Positions 1 to 9,038 are shown, counted from the stretch's first letter. The stretch: DNA of 54,914 bases from Bacteroidia bacterium (GCA_030430845.1 JAUIKE010000039.1:1-54914); one strand, 5' to 3'. Numbers and translations are program-made. The notes: generated by a model not told the origin, from the letters alone.

Positions 1-3000
1 TTTTCACAGGCATCACCGGTATTGTCTCCATTCCCATCCAACTGGCTGGGATTCGGAATATCCGGGCAGTTATCCATTGAATTGGGCAAGCCGTCACCGT
101 CTATATCTTCATCACAAAGATCGCCTATTCCATCCCCATCTAGATCCTCCTGGCCCGGATTAGAAGTAAACGGGCAGTTGTCCTCTGAATTGGGTATTCC
201 GTCACCATCGCCATCAGCTGTGGGTTCGCAGACATCTCCTACGCCGTTCGCGTCGAGGTCATCCTGGCCAGGGTTCGCGAAAAATACGCAGTTATCCATG
301 CTGTTCGGGACACCATCTCCATCCAGATCCTCATCACAAGCATCTCCAATACCATCTCCGTCCAAATCACTCTGGTCAGGGTTGGCTGACAGCGGACAAT
401 TATCTTCTGCATCCGGGATGCCGTCATCATCGGTATCGTTAAGAGGTGGACTGTCATCACTGCCGATGTTGAATTGCCAGCGAATGGTATCGGATAAAAC
501 ATTCTTAAACTGATCACTTACGTTGGTCAAAGCGACCTCAACATTTTCCCCCCAATGTCCATTCACATTCCAGAGAGGACGAATAATAAGTGTTCTCTCG
601 GAGCAGCCCAACTCTACAGGATAAACCTTCCCGCTCGTCAGGCTCCTGAATACCACGTTCTGGGGTCCCATATTATAACAATTCACTACCTCATCAAACG
701 AGATCGAGATTACTTCTGAGGAGGACAGTTCTCCGTCGGCCGGCTCAGGGAGTCCAAAGACCTGGGGCGCTTCCCGGTCGATTCGGCCAGTGAGCACGCC
801 TGAGAAAACATCGCCGTCACCATAATCTGCCCGCAAGCGCAGATCGTATTTTCCATCCTGCAGGTTAAGCACACTCCAATTCCCTACGGTTCCATCCGTC
901 GCATCTGATAAGTCATCCGGCTGCCATTCGGCTCCCGTATTCCAGGCATAACTTCCGGTGAGCGCATACTGCAACTGGATTTTTTTCAAGCGATTTTTAT
1001 CATAGCCCAGGAACCTCAGTAGCAGTTCATGGTCGTTGGTGCTGTTCACCAACCAATTATCAAAAGGCTTGGCAACGAGCAGGTCCGGGAAACTGCTCAT
1101 AAACTGTACAGAAAGAGCAACCGTATCGGAGATGACCTCATCCTCACAACCGGAGGTTAGCACAAATTGTAGGCCATCATAATTCAAGGCTCGCGGGCCT
1201 CGCTCAACCGTCACCGTCGCCTTTCGATCAGCACCGGCTGCGATCGTGAAAGGAATCGGATTTTGAGCCTGGCTCCCGCCAATGGTGACTATAGCGCCTT
1301 CGGGATTAGAAGCCTGTAAAAATTGCAGAATATACGTCCGGGGTTCGTCGCTCTGGCTAATATTGCCCAGGCTCAATTGAAAGACGGCCTTTTCATTTTC
1401 GGGGACATTCTTTTGGAAATAGGAATCCGACTGTAATTGCAAGGACTCTCTAGGCTGAGTACCCGGCTCCCAGGGACAGGAACTCCGACCGCTAACCAGG
1501 CCAAAAACAGGCGTACCATAAACCGGGTCCTTTTTGATGTCCACACTGAAGAAGTCGCCCGGATCATCGTCTTTTAATTCAAATCCCGTGGTAGTGCTCG
1601 ATAAAGCAGCTCCACTCACAGAACTCCCCACTTCAACCCGTAATTTGGTTTCTACGGAGCCCGACTGGCCCGAACCGGCTATGTCATAACCTGCTCCTAG
1701 TACGATGCTTTCTTCCATAAAAGCGACCACCTCCAAAGAGGCAGAAGCCTGAGAACTACTTGTGACAGAGGAGGCGTAGGTCGCCCCGGCGCTAAAAGAA
1801 CGGTTTTCTATAAAGGTAGCGGCCTTTTTATTGGCCCGATTATTTTCGAGTACCTGCTTCCACACAGCCAGTTGATTGTTATAGATAGCGGCAGAGTCGG
1901 GATTATTTTCCAGGTAAAAATCACGTAGGCCGGCTAATTGAGGGATGAGTGTTGTTTGAATATGGTCTTCGGTATACATAAAGGTAGTGGCAAAACCATC
2001 ATTTCCCATCACCAGATCGATATCCAGCTCAATTGAGCAAGTGGAGGGGTTGTAAGATAAAATATCTGCCTGGGCGTAGATCAGGTTCATGGCAGCCCCG
2101 ACAAAGACATCTCCTTCTCCGCCGGTAATGTTTTCGTTATTAGAGGTCGAGAATTCCTGGGTGCTGGTAGTAGAAACGACCCACTCCGCATTCCCGGATA
2201 CTCTTGCCCCTAGGCTTAAGGCGCCTCCGATGGTCCCCCAACTTTCATATTTGAGAGAGTAAAAATCGGGGCCGCTTTCAAATCGAGAACCCAGTTTGAT
2301 CTCTTTTTTTACCGTAAGACTACCCTCTGCCTGGCCAAAGAGTCGGATGCCTAATTCGGTGGTATTTCCCTGATTGAAATAACTGTAGCTGGCATCGCCC
2401 GGAGGATCATGCAAGATCAGCAAGGGCATTTCAGGAAGAACGGTCGTGAAGGTTTGCTCCCGGGGGCGGATACCGGTAACCACCAGCGGCTCTGACCACT
2501 GGGCCGTTTCTTTGTCAACTGTGGCCACCAATTGCAGCAGCTTTTGGTGCGGGGCCACCAGATTGGGCAAGCCCGGAGTCATCTCGTAGGTAGCTCTTCC
2601 ATTTTCTAAAAACAAAGTATCGACTTCATTGGCTTTATCGCCGGCTTCATCGAAAACGAGGACATAGCCTTCTGATACAGGGCAGGTTGCGGTACCAAAG
2701 GATTCCCTCACTTCAATATCCAGTAAATAAGATTCATTTTGAGCCACTACCGAAGCGCCTAACTGAGTACAATTATCCTGCGGCAGTCCAGTCACAATAA
2801 TTTCAGGTGGCCGGCGATACACGAAATCCTCTGTTTGGCCTTCATGGGTAAGATCTACTTCTTTGGTGTCAAAATAGCTGAGCACAGCATCCGGATCCAC
2901 ATTCAGGTCATTGGCGGGAAAAAAGTCAATGACCTCAACCAAATACTTCCTGGCCGGCAGGATGGCTTTGTAGTGACCGGCGCTATTGGTCAGGAACATG

Positions 3001-4562
3001 GTATCGATACAGCCTTCTCCCCCCATGCTGAGGGCTCTGATGGCCGCCATTCCAATAAAAATATCGCAGCCTCCCTTGATGTCGCCTTCGAGGAAGTTGG
3101 TTCGGGTGTCTTCAAAATTAACATTGGCTAGTTCTTCTTCTATCAGCAAACGCTGCTTACTTGGTACAAAGCTATGGCCTTCCAATCTCGGTTCGATGGT
3201 ATAATGGCCACTTTCTTCTACCAGAAATTCGTAGTAGCCTTCGTCATTGGTTTTTACCCCTTTAAAAACATCATCCACCCAAATTTCTACTCCTCCGAAG
3301 CCGCAGGAAACTCCGTTCAAGCTCTGGTTGACATAACCGCTCACAATGTAGGAGGTGGTATCGTCGAAATTCAGGTTGATGTTGGGAAAATCGAGTTCCA
3401 GCAACTGTCCCTGGAAAGAGCCCGGATCAAAGGCATGATTCTCCTTAGAAGGCGTTATAGTGAAGCTGGCCTCCGTGTGATAATAGATCCTTCGAATATC
3501 GAATTGCCCGTTCTCGTCGGTAGAATCGCAATAGATCGTCCCGGCCGGGCTTTGATCAATGCTATCTTCCAAAACGGCGCACACTTCCACATTGGCGATG
3601 GGTAGCTGAGACAAGGGCGTGGCCACTTTTCCGCTGATACGCCCATTAGGCTGAGAGGAGCCTCTGGCCGACAAGCCGTATTCAATATCGTTTTTGACCC
3701 AGGTTACGGCATAATCATAGGTATAGCCGGGGATCAGGCTGGCATCACTATCCGTGTAGGAAGTGTCGGAAGCGCTATTAATGTTTAGGGTTACAATTTG
3801 CTCACCATTGCGGCGGATGATCACTTCATCGGTTTGGTCAGAGACATCATCCCAGCTAACCACCACTTTTTTAGGTTGCCCCACACTAGCGCGTGCTTCC
3901 CGGCCTGGTGTTGAGCCATAGACGCCGAGATAGGAAGAAGTATGCCCGCTCCAATCATCGGTATGGGTGAAAATGTAATAGGCATGGGTTTCATTAGGAC
4001 CTACATTTTCATCTTTATAGGATCGGGACGTCCCCGACACGGTGGCGATAATGTTTTGGGGATCATCTTTCGCGATTTTATACTTGATATGCTTGTCGGG
4101 TATATTGGTGCCTTTATCCCAGCTGATCTTGATGCTGCCGTTTGAATATTCGGCTTTCCCATTTTTGGGGCGTTTGATCGCGCTAGTCGATACGGTTTTA
4201 TTATAATTGCCGGTCGATTCACAGGAGGCTGCACAATTAAAAACGAATTGATTTCGGCCTTCAATTTTAATCGTCAGATAGTACTTGGCACTATTGCTGG
4301 GTCCTACCGCAAAAGAAAAAGAACCGTTGTTTTTACTTCCGGATACTCCGCCCATATAATACAAATAACTGTTTCGGAACACCCCGAAAATATATTTGTC
4401 GTTACATTGACAGGGGCCGTCGCTGTCAAAAGATGCTTTAATGCTGTAATCGCTGCCTCCGGCACTTATTTTGGGTCGCCAGGTTTGGGCATTCAGATGG
4501 AAAAAAGAAAAGAGGAATAAAAAGATAAAAAAGGCTTTTGAGTGATTTAGAATAGTTTTCAT
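1..4562 (-). CDS. Large secreted multidomain surface protein (5' part, runs off window)
   Basis: One open frame runs from the ATG at 4562 to the left edge with no stop, giving at least 1520 residues; the C-terminus is missing. Residues 1-26 are a signal peptide (charged start, hydrophobic core, ending HLNAQ). Residues ~130-300 look like fibronectin type III modules. Residues ~305-550 contain carboxypeptidase-regulatory-like beta repeats (ISGKV, VSGYV, DENGQFDI). Residues ~770-1100 form a long region I do not recognise. Residues ~1260-1360 resemble a bacterial Ig-like (Big_5) domain. From ~1370 there are thrombospondin type 3 calcium-binding repeats (DLDGDGIGDACDEDLDGDG, DNCP). In Bacteroidota such proteins usually end in a type IX secretion sorting domain, which would lie outside the window. 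A cell-surface or extracellular adhesive or structural role is an inference. TTGTCC repeats lie ~100 nt upstream. Confidence 0.88.
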   Translation of the reverse strand, partial: MKTILNHSKAFFIFLFLFSFFHLNAQTWRPKISAGGSDYSIKASFDSDGPCQCNDKYIFGVFRNSYLYYMGGVSGSKNNGSFSFAVGPSNSAKYYLTIKIEGRNQFVFNCAASCESTGNYNKTVSTSAIKRPKNGKAEYSNGSIKISWDKGTNIPDKHIKYKIAKDDPQNIIATVSGTSRSYKDENVGPNETHAYYIFTHTDDWSGHTSSYLGVYGSTPGREARASVGQPKKVVVSWDDVSDQTDEVIIRRNGEQIVTLNINSASDTSYTDSDASLIPGYTYDYAVTWVKNDIEYGLSARGSSQPNGRISGKVATPLSQLPIANVEVCAVLEDSIDQSPAGTIYCDSTDENGQFDIRRIYYHTEASFTITPSKENHAFDPGSFQGQLLELDFPNINLNFDDTTSYIVSGYVNQSLNGVSCGFGGVEIWVDDVFKGVKTNDEGYYEFLVEESGHYTIEPRLEGHSFVPSKQRLLIEEELANVNFEDTRTNFLEGDIKGGCDIFIGMAAIRALSMGGEGCIDTMFLTNSAGHYKAILPARKYLVEVIDFFPANDLNVDPDAVLSYFDTKEVDLTHEGQTEDFVYRRPPEIIVTGLPQDNCTQLGASVVAQNESYLLDIEVRESFGTATCPVSEGYVLVFDEAGDKANEVDTLFLENGRATYEMTPGLPNLVAPHQKLLQLVATVDKETAQWSEPLVVTGIRPREQTFTTVLPEMPLLILHDPPGDASYSYFNQGNTTELGIRLFGQAEGSLTVKKEIKLGSRFESGPDFYSLKYESWGTIGGALSLGARVSGNAEWVVSTTSTQEFSTSNNENITGGEGDVFVGAAMNLIYAQADILSYNPSTCSIELDIDLVMGNDGFATTFMYTEDHIQTTLIPQLAGLRDFYLENNPDSAAIYNNQLAVWKQVLENNRANKKAATFIENRSFSAGATYASSVTSSSQASASLEVVAFMEESIVLGAGYDIAGSGQSGSVETKLRVEVGSSVSGAALSSTTTGFELKDDDPGDFFSVDIKKDPVYGTPVFGLVSGRSSCPWEPGTQPRESLQLQSDSYFQKNVPENEKAVFQLSLGNISQSDEPRTYILQFLQASNPEGAIVTIGGSQAQNPIPFTIAAGADRKATVTVERGPRALNYDGLQFVLTSGCEDEVISDTVALSVQFMSSFPDLLVAKPFDNWLVNSTNDHELLLRFLGYDKNRLKKIQLQYALTGSYAWNTGAEWQPDDLSDATDGTVGNWSVLNLQDGKYDLRLRADYGDGDVFSGVLTGRIDREAPQVFGLPEPADGELSSSEVISISFDEVVNCYNMGPQNVVFRSLTSGKVYPVELGCSERTLIIRPLWNVNGHWGENVEVALTNVSDQFKNVLSDTIRWQFNIGSDDSPPLNDTDDDGIPDAEDNCPLSANPDQSDLDGDGIGDACDEDLDGDGVPNSMDNCVFFANPGQDDLDANGVGDVCEPTADGDGDGIPNSEDNCPFTSNPGQEDLDGDGIGDLCDEDIDGDGLPNSMDNCPDIPNPSQLDGNGDNTGDACE

Positions 4563-4660
4563 ATTTCGACTGTTATGCTTTGGAAAAATCAGGTTCAATT
4601 GAGTGAAGAGGTCGGTTTCCAAAATGCGCCAAACAGGCTCGAAACACAAAAAACAAGGGG

Positions 4661-4677
4661 GGACAAATAGTGGACAA
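4661..4677 (-). promoter_or_regulatory. TTGTCC direct repeat upstream of the surface-protein gene
   Basis: On the minus strand two TTGTCC hexamers lie 11 bp apart (plus strand GGACAA at 4661 and 4672), about 99 nt upstream of the ATG at 4562. A three-copy version sits at almost the same distance upstream of the neighbouring LuxR-type regulator. One helical turn of spacing suggests an activator site. Binding by that regulator is inference. Confidence 0.4.
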
Positions 4678-4686
4678 GAGAGTATT

Positions 4687-4733
4687 TTATAGATAAAGGT
4701 GGAGGCCAAATAGGCCTCCACCTTTATCTATAA
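4687..4733. terminator. 21-bp perfect inverted repeat (terminator of the TPR-LuxR gene)
   Basis: Arms 4687-4707 and 4713-4733 are perfectly complementary around a 5-nt loop (aaata). The right arm covers the stop codon of the minus-strand regulator gene at 4724. The GC-rich core (ggaggcc/ggcctcc) is extended by A/T-rich outer arms, as in many terminators in this window. Confidence 0.7.
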
Positions 4734-6622
4734 GCTGCAGTTCCAGGCAGATTTATCAAAAATTCCTGCAGGCCTACATCGCTGGAGAGGTCCAATTTTT
4801 TGCGAAGGCGGTAGCGTGCTTTTTTGACGCCTTCATCCGAAATGTTCAGCAGGGTGGCAATTTCTTTACTGGACAGGTTCATCTTCAGCAGGCAGGTAAG
4901 GCGTTGTTCGGCGGGGCTGAGCCGGGTCACATGCCTGCGCAATTGTGCCAGAAAATCAGGGTGTACTTTTTCAAAGGTGGCCAGGAATTGCCGCCAGTCG
5001 TCATCCGATTGGATGTCACTTTGAATACTTCTTTCGAGCCGGCGGAGGCCAGACTTATCTGTCGCATGGGATTGCTCTTTCAGGTCCGTAATTTCTCCTT
5101 TGAGAGAAGCCAATAATTCATTTTTCCGACACAGCTGTAAGACCTGTGAGGCTAATTCGCGTTCGAGGCGTTCTTTTTCGAGGCGATTTTTTTCCAGTTC
5201 GGCTGCCTGGCGCAGGTGTCGTTCTTCTTCGAGGCGGCGTTCTCGTTTGCGACGCATAAATTGCATGTAGGCTAATAAAGCACCCAGTAAAAAAGTGGCC
5301 AGTAAGCCGATCGTGAGTAACCTACGCCGAAGCTGCCCGACTTGTATATCCTTGGCCAGCAAGGCTATTTCCTGATCCTTTTTTTCTATATTATAAATGA
5401 GCTGCAGTTCTTCCAGCTGCCGGGTTTTGGTAACGGAATCCAGGCTATCCTGGATCACATCAAATTTTTTGTAAAAGCTTAGAGCCAAATCAGGCCGGCC
5501 GCTTTGTTCGTATACTTTGTGATAGCCCTTGTACACGAGCCTCAGGGCGATGGGAGCGTCTATATCGGTAAAAAACCGTTCTGCCTTTTCTAACTCGGAC
5601 AAGGCAGTTGAATATGCCCCTCTTTGGGTCAGTACCTCCGCTATTCCAATCTGGGCTTGGGCTACACTGTAAGTATCGTTTATTTCCTGATGTTGTTCAA
5701 ATGCCTCCCGATACAACTTTAGCGCTTCCTCATACTGTCCATCCAGGAAAGCCAACTCCGCCAGGTTTTCTTTTGTCTGGGCCATCCCAAAGGGATCCTC
5801 TAACTGCCGGGCCAGGTCAAGTGCCTGCAGATAATTGTCTTTTGCCGCAGGAAAATTTTCCTGCAGCCGATACATGTAGCCCAGGTCTCTGAGGGCCTGA
5901 GATAAATAATAATTATCATTGGTTTTATGATAAAGGTCGATGGCTTTTTGTAAGTTCATCTGAGCATCCGTATAATGACCGGCAGTGGTTTGGACACTAC
6001 CTAAAAAGCGATAAGAATCAGCCATCCGGTTTTGGTCATTGAGTTTTTCGTAAATGCGGAGGGACTGTAAAAAATTTCGGGCGGCCAGTTCATTTTGTCC
6101 TTTATACCGATAGATTTCTCCTTTCAAATTCAGTCCGAAAGCAATAAAACCTTCATTGGAGATGGACTCTGCCAGGGCAACAAATTTATCCAGCCATACC
6201 AGGGAGCTGTCATACATGCTCAAGTCCTTATAAATACCGGCATAGTTGCCATAGATCACAGCTTGTTCGCGAGGCCAATCCATAAACTGGAGCAGGCTAT
6301 CGGCCAGTCCGTAGTAAAACAGCGCCTGATCTAAGTCAGAGTTCTGCATGGCCAGTCCACCCAATTTGTCATAACAAAGAATGATACTCCGCTCGTGTTG
6401 AATGGCCCTGGAAAGCTTGAGGGCCTGTTGGATATATTCGTTAGCCTGAGCAGGATCGTTAAAGGCTGTTGCATCGTACAATTGAAAGTACAACTGAACC
6501 TTTTGGGTATCCACTGTTGTTCGTTCCAAAACTCTCAGCAGGCTGTCCTGCCGGTCTTGGGCGGTAAGAAATACAGAAAGACACAGCAGACAGCAAATTA
6601 TGTTGATCTTAAGTTGTTTCAT
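4724..6622 (-). CDS. TPR-repeat transmembrane regulator with C-terminal LuxR-type HTH
   Basis: 632 aa. A signal peptide (residues 1-21, ending FLTAQ) precedes about eight TPR repeats (~40-400). One transmembrane segment follows at ~435-457 (LLTIGLLATFLLGALLAYM), then a highly charged coiled coil (~457-530). The C-terminal helix-turn-helix at ~565-620 is of LuxR/NarL type (LSPAEQRLTCLLKMNLSSKEIATLLNIS is its recognisable region). The topology puts the TPRs outside the cytoplasmic membrane and the DNA-binding domain inside, so it looks like a one-component membrane-bound transcription factor, a common Bacteroidota architecture. The ligand is unknown. It lies directly upstream of the large surface-protein gene on the same strand, and similar TTGTCC repeats precede both, which suggests it controls that gene and itself. 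A possible -7 element TATCTTAT lies ~50 nt upstream. Confidence 0.85.
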   Translation of the reverse strand: MKQLKINIICCLLCLSVFLTAQDRQDSLLRVLERTTVDTQKVQLYFQLYDATAFNDPAQANEYIQQALKLSRAIQHERSIILCYDKLGGLAMQNSDLDQALFYYGLADSLLQFMDWPREQAVIYGNYAGIYKDLSMYDSSLVWLDKFVALAESISNEGFIAFGLNLKGEIYRYKGQNELAARNFLQSLRIYEKLNDQNRMADSYRFLGSVQTTAGHYTDAQMNLQKAIDLYHKTNDNYYLSQALRDLGYMYRLQENFPAAKDNYLQALDLARQLEDPFGMAQTKENLAELAFLDGQYEEALKLYREAFEQHQEINDTYSVAQAQIGIAEVLTQRGAYSTALSELEKAERFFTDIDAPIALRLVYKGYHKVYEQSGRPDLALSFYKKFDVIQDSLDSVTKTRQLEELQLIYNIEKKDQEIALLAKDIQVGQLRRRLLTIGLLATFLLGALLAYMQFMRRKRERRLEEERHLRQAAELEKNRLEKERLERELASQVLQLCRKNELLASLKGEITDLKEQSHATDKSGLRRLERSIQSDIQSDDDWRQFLATFEKVHPDFLAQLRRHVTRLSPAEQRLTCLLKMNLSSKEIATLLNISDEGVKKARYRLRKKLDLSSDVGLQEFLINLPGTAAYR

Positions 6623-6723
6623 GGGTTTGCTTGCAGGCTATGAAAATGAATAATCGATTGCTGGTATAAGATAGGGGAAATTATGTAAATGGGGCAAGCG
6701 GAAAAAAGCCCATACGGAAAAGC

Positions 6724-6748
6724 GGACAAAAGCGGACAAAAGCGGACA
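6724..6748 (-). promoter_or_regulatory. Three TTGTCC/TGTCC direct repeats upstream of the TPR-LuxR gene
   Basis: Three copies of AGCGGACAAA (the last ends GC) sit in exact 10-bp phase at 6721-6750. On the minus strand this is TGTCCGC repeated, with the nearest copy 102 nt upstream of the ATG at 6622. The 10-bp helical period and the match to the 4661-4677 site suggest a protein-binding site. The rest of the 330-nt gap 6623-6952 holds a hairpin (6784-6822) and the promoter at 6940. Confidence 0.45.
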
Positions 6749-6783
6749 GCTGGGGGCAAAAAAGTTTGATTTTTGCTAACTTG

Positions 6784-6822
6784 CCTACTCACCTGGTGAC
6801 TCCAAGTCACCAGGTGAGTAGG
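6784..6822. terminator. 18-bp perfect inverted repeat
   Basis: Arms 6784-6801 and 6805-6822 match perfectly around a 3-nt loop (cca), in the gap between two divergent genes. It has no strong T-tract. It could be a terminator remnant, an insulator or an operator. Confidence 0.45.
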
Positions 6823-6939
6823 CCCTGCAACTTTTTGATTAAATATAATCAAAACCAATTTCCAGTAATATTGGAGCCCAAAAATCTAAAATAGCGGCTT
6901 AATCATCGAAAAAAGTAGCTCAACTATCCGTTGGAATTT

Positions 6940-6947
6940 TACTTTTG
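6940..6947 (+). promoter_or_regulatory. Bacteroidota -7 element TACTTTTG
   Basis: TACTTTTG matches the Bacteroidota sigma-A -7 consensus TAnnTTTG. It ends only 5 nt before the ATG at 6953, so the transcript would be leaderless or nearly so. No TTG is found at the expected -33 spacing. Confidence 0.5.
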
Positions 6948-6952
6948 TTAGT

Positions 6953-7459
6953 ATGAAAACGAATATTCAGCCACTCAGTTTTGACGAATTCGGAACGCCC
7001 GAATGCAGTTGGAAAGAAGCCAGAAGCACTGCCAAGAAGCGGCATTTGGCCATGGCCTATTTTATATTAACTGTTGATTTGATCGCACTGGTTGCTACTC
7101 TGGCTAATTATCCCTACTCAAGTTTTGATATTTTCCAGATTGCTGTGGAGTCCTTAGTCCTTGTTCTTCTTTTGCCCAAGATCCTTGGATTAGGAAAAAG
7201 CCTCAGATGCCTATCCGTTGATGAAGGGATTCTAAAAATTAAAAGCGGCATTGTTTATCGCAAAAGCATCCCGCTACAGGCACTCGACAAAGTCAGTATT
7301 TCAAAGAAGAGAAACAGCCACCGAAGATTGGTGCTGCACCATTTGAATGGGAAAAAAGAGGAAACCCGTTTTTTTATTTCCTTGCCTTCCAGAGAGGATA
7401 AAGAAAAAATCATTCAATGGAAGAATGAACTGAATGATTTGATCCAAAAAACGCAGTAA
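6953..7459 (+). CDS. Membrane protein with PH-like C-terminal domain, unknown function
   Basis: 168 aa. A soluble N-terminus (~35 residues) is followed by two transmembrane segments (~34-53 and ~62-83). A C-terminal ~85-residue domain (SVDEGILKIKSGIVYRKSIP, then LDKVSI and a basic patch KKRNSHRRLVLHH) resembles bacterial PH-type (bPH) membrane-anchored domains. That match is by pattern only. It stands alone between a divergent regulator and a convergent lipoprotein gene. A near-consensus -7 element lies immediately upstream, and a palindromic terminator overlaps its last codons. Confidence 0.7.
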   Translation: MKTNIQPLSFDEFGTPECSWKEARSTAKKRHLAMAYFILTVDLIALVATLANYPYSSFDIFQIAVESLVLVLLLPKILGLGKSLRCLSVDEGILKIKSGIVYRKSIPLQALDKVSISKKRNSHRRLVLHHLNGKKEETRFFISLPSREDKEKIIQWKNELNDLIQKTQ

Positions 7460-7488
7460 AAGACCGGCCGGTCTTTTACTGCGTTTTT
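7447..7488. terminator. Bidirectional terminator, 42-bp perfect palindrome
   Basis: Arms 7447-7467 and 7468-7488 are perfectly complementary with no loop (centre ccgg|ccgg). Each arm ends in a run of five A or T, so T-tracts are available in both directions. It lies between the convergent genes ending at 7459 and 7490 and overlaps the 3' end of the former. Confidence 0.8.
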
Positions 7489-7489
7489 C

Positions 7490-7801
7490 CTAATTCTTCT
7501 TTTTACCTCCCAGTGTTTTTCCTCCTAAAATCCCCCAACCGCCACTTCCAATCAGAAATCCCAGCGCGTACCAGGTTCCATTATTGTTACTGGCATACAT
7601 GACCACATCATCCTGAAACAGCATGCCGAAGAAGCCGATGGGAGCGATGATACCGTGAAGCAGACCGTACCAAAAGCCATAGGTTCTGCCTTCCAGGCAG
7701 GCATCTACCACTTCTTTTTGGGCACAACTCGATAGCAGGAAAACAGTGGCGGAAAAGAAAACCAGATAAGATAAAACGCGGATAGATTGAAATGTTTTCA
7801 T
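7490..7801 (-). CDS. Small membrane lipoprotein, unknown function
   Basis: 103 aa. A signal sequence with a lipobox (LLSSC, Cys at ~26) is followed by a short region with a conserved-looking GFWYGLLHGIIAPIGF segment and two hydrophobic stretches (~42-62 and ~78-95). A lysine-rich tail (GGKKKN) closes it. It resembles small conserved hypothetical lipoproteins found in Bacteroidota, but I can assign no function. It is convergent with the PH-like gene and lies downstream of the aldo/keto reductase, from which a terminator separates it. Confidence 0.7.
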   Translation of the reverse strand: MKTFQSIRVLSYLVFFSATVFLLSSCAQKEVVDACLEGRTYGFWYGLLHGIIAPIGFFGMLFQDDVVMYASNNNGTWYALGFLIGSGGWGILGGKTLGGKKKN

Positions 7802-7943
7802 GATGGTTTGTAGTTTATCAGTTTACTAGTTTTTAGAACTTGAAATTTAGAGAATGCTTAGGTTAAATCCAGCTCCTTTCTACAAACCACTTCTCTTTTT
7901 TGATAAAGAAGTTATTTAAAGTTAAGCCTGCTTAATACTGAAG

Positions 7944-7982
7944 TTCAGGAAAAAAAGGCCAATTAGGCCTTTTTTTCCTGAA
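7944..7982. terminator. Terminator of the aldo/keto reductase gene
   Basis: Arms 7944-7960 and 7966-7982 form a 17-bp perfect stem around a 5-nt loop (aatta). The core is aaggcc/ggcctt with A7/T7 tracts inside the arms. It sits just past the stop codon at 7987 on the minus strand. Confidence 0.75.
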
Positions 7983-7986
7983 AATA

Positions 7987-9018
7987 CTACCCCCAAGCCT
8001 GACCACCAGGCATCCGGTCGCTCGGCATAGCGCCGAACCAGTGCGGATATTCGGGATTCAATTGACTCACCTCATCGAGGTGCTTCAGTTCGTCTTCCGT
8101 CAGTTTCAAATCTACTGCTTTGAGGTTGTCTTCCAATTGGTGCATTTTTTTGGCGCCAATGATCACACTCGTAACTGCAGGCTTGTGCAACAACCAGGCC
8201 AGGGCCACACGAGCGACGGTAGCGTCATGATTGTTAGCCACCTCCTTCATTACATCAATAATGTCGTAAGCCTGATCTTTATTGATCGGTGGAAAATCAA
8301 AGTCGCTTCTTCTCGAGCCTTCTACTTTTTCCGATTCGCGGGTATACTTGCCACTCAAAAAACCTCCAGCCAACGGACTCCATGGCAGAACAGCCAGGTT
8401 TTGATCCTGAGCCATCGGGACGATCTCCCGCTCCAGTTCCCGGCCGGCAATAGAATAATACACCTGAGCAGACTTAAATTCATGCCAATCGTGCTGACGA
8501 GAGATGCTTAAGGCTTTCATAGTTTGCCAGGCCGTCAGATTACAATAGCCTATGTAACGAACCTTGCCTTGAACAACCAGGTCATTCAGTGCCCTCAATG
8601 TCTCCTCCATATCCGTAATGGTATCCGGAGCGTGAATCTGGTAAAGATCAATGTAGTCCGTGTTGAGCGCTTTCAGGCTGTTTTCCACCTGGTTCATAAT
8701 GTGGTGCCGGGTAAGACCGACACTGTTAACGTTGTCGCTCATGCGAAAACGTACCTTCGTGGCCACAACAACCTCCTTTCGCTTATTGCCCAATGCTTTA
8801 CCAAGGATCTCTTCCGACTCATGGCGAGCATAAGCATCCGCGGTGTCAAAGAAATTGATTCCTGCATCCAGTGCCTTGTGAACCAGCTTATCCGCGTCTG
8901 CCTGTCCGAGGGCACCAATGGCATCAAAAGCGGGGGATCCCGCTCCGCCAAAGGTCATGGTGCCCATACAAAGCTCCGATACCAATAAGCCGGTGTTTCC
9001 AAATTTTCGGTAATTCAT
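7987..9018 (-). CDS. Aldo/keto reductase family oxidoreductase
   Basis: 343 aa, normal length for the family. It is probably an NADPH-dependent cytoplasmic reductase of carbonyl compounds. The N-terminal MNYRKFGNTGLLVSELCMGTMTFGG is typical (YajO/Tas-like subgroup). The catalytic tetrad is visible: Asp in FFDTADAYARHESEEILGKA, Tyr in the same segment, Lys in VVVATKVRF, and His in LYQIHAPD. A C-terminal cofactor segment (SVIIGAKKMHQLEDNLKA) is present. It follows the tetR gene on the same strand with a 91-nt gap that holds a 20-bp palindromic operator almost identical to one upstream of tetR. It is therefore probably repressed by that TetR. The substrate is unknown. Confidence 0.92.
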   Translation of the reverse strand: MNYRKFGNTGLLVSELCMGTMTFGGAGSPAFDAIGALGQADADKLVHKALDAGINFFDTADAYARHESEEILGKALGNKRKEVVVATKVRFRMSDNVNSVGLTRHHIMNQVENSLKALNTDYIDLYQIHAPDTITDMEETLRALNDLVVQGKVRYIGYCNLTAWQTMKALSISRQHDWHEFKSAQVYYSIAGRELEREIVPMAQDQNLAVLPWSPLAGGFLSGKYTRESEKVEGSRRSDFDFPPINKDQAYDIIDVMKEVANNHDATVARVALAWLLHKPAVTSVIIGAKKMHQLEDNLKAVDLKLTEDELKHLDEVSQLNPEYPHWFGAMPSDRMPGGQAWG

Positions 9019-9038
9019 GATTGAATGGTTTTTTATTA

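Noticed and set aside
22..4520. Numerous small open frames on both strands within the first 4.5 kb
   Set aside because: They are shadows of the single long minus-strand frame from 4562. The serine/proline-rich plus-strand frame at 22-513 is the antisense of the thrombospondin type 3 repeats.
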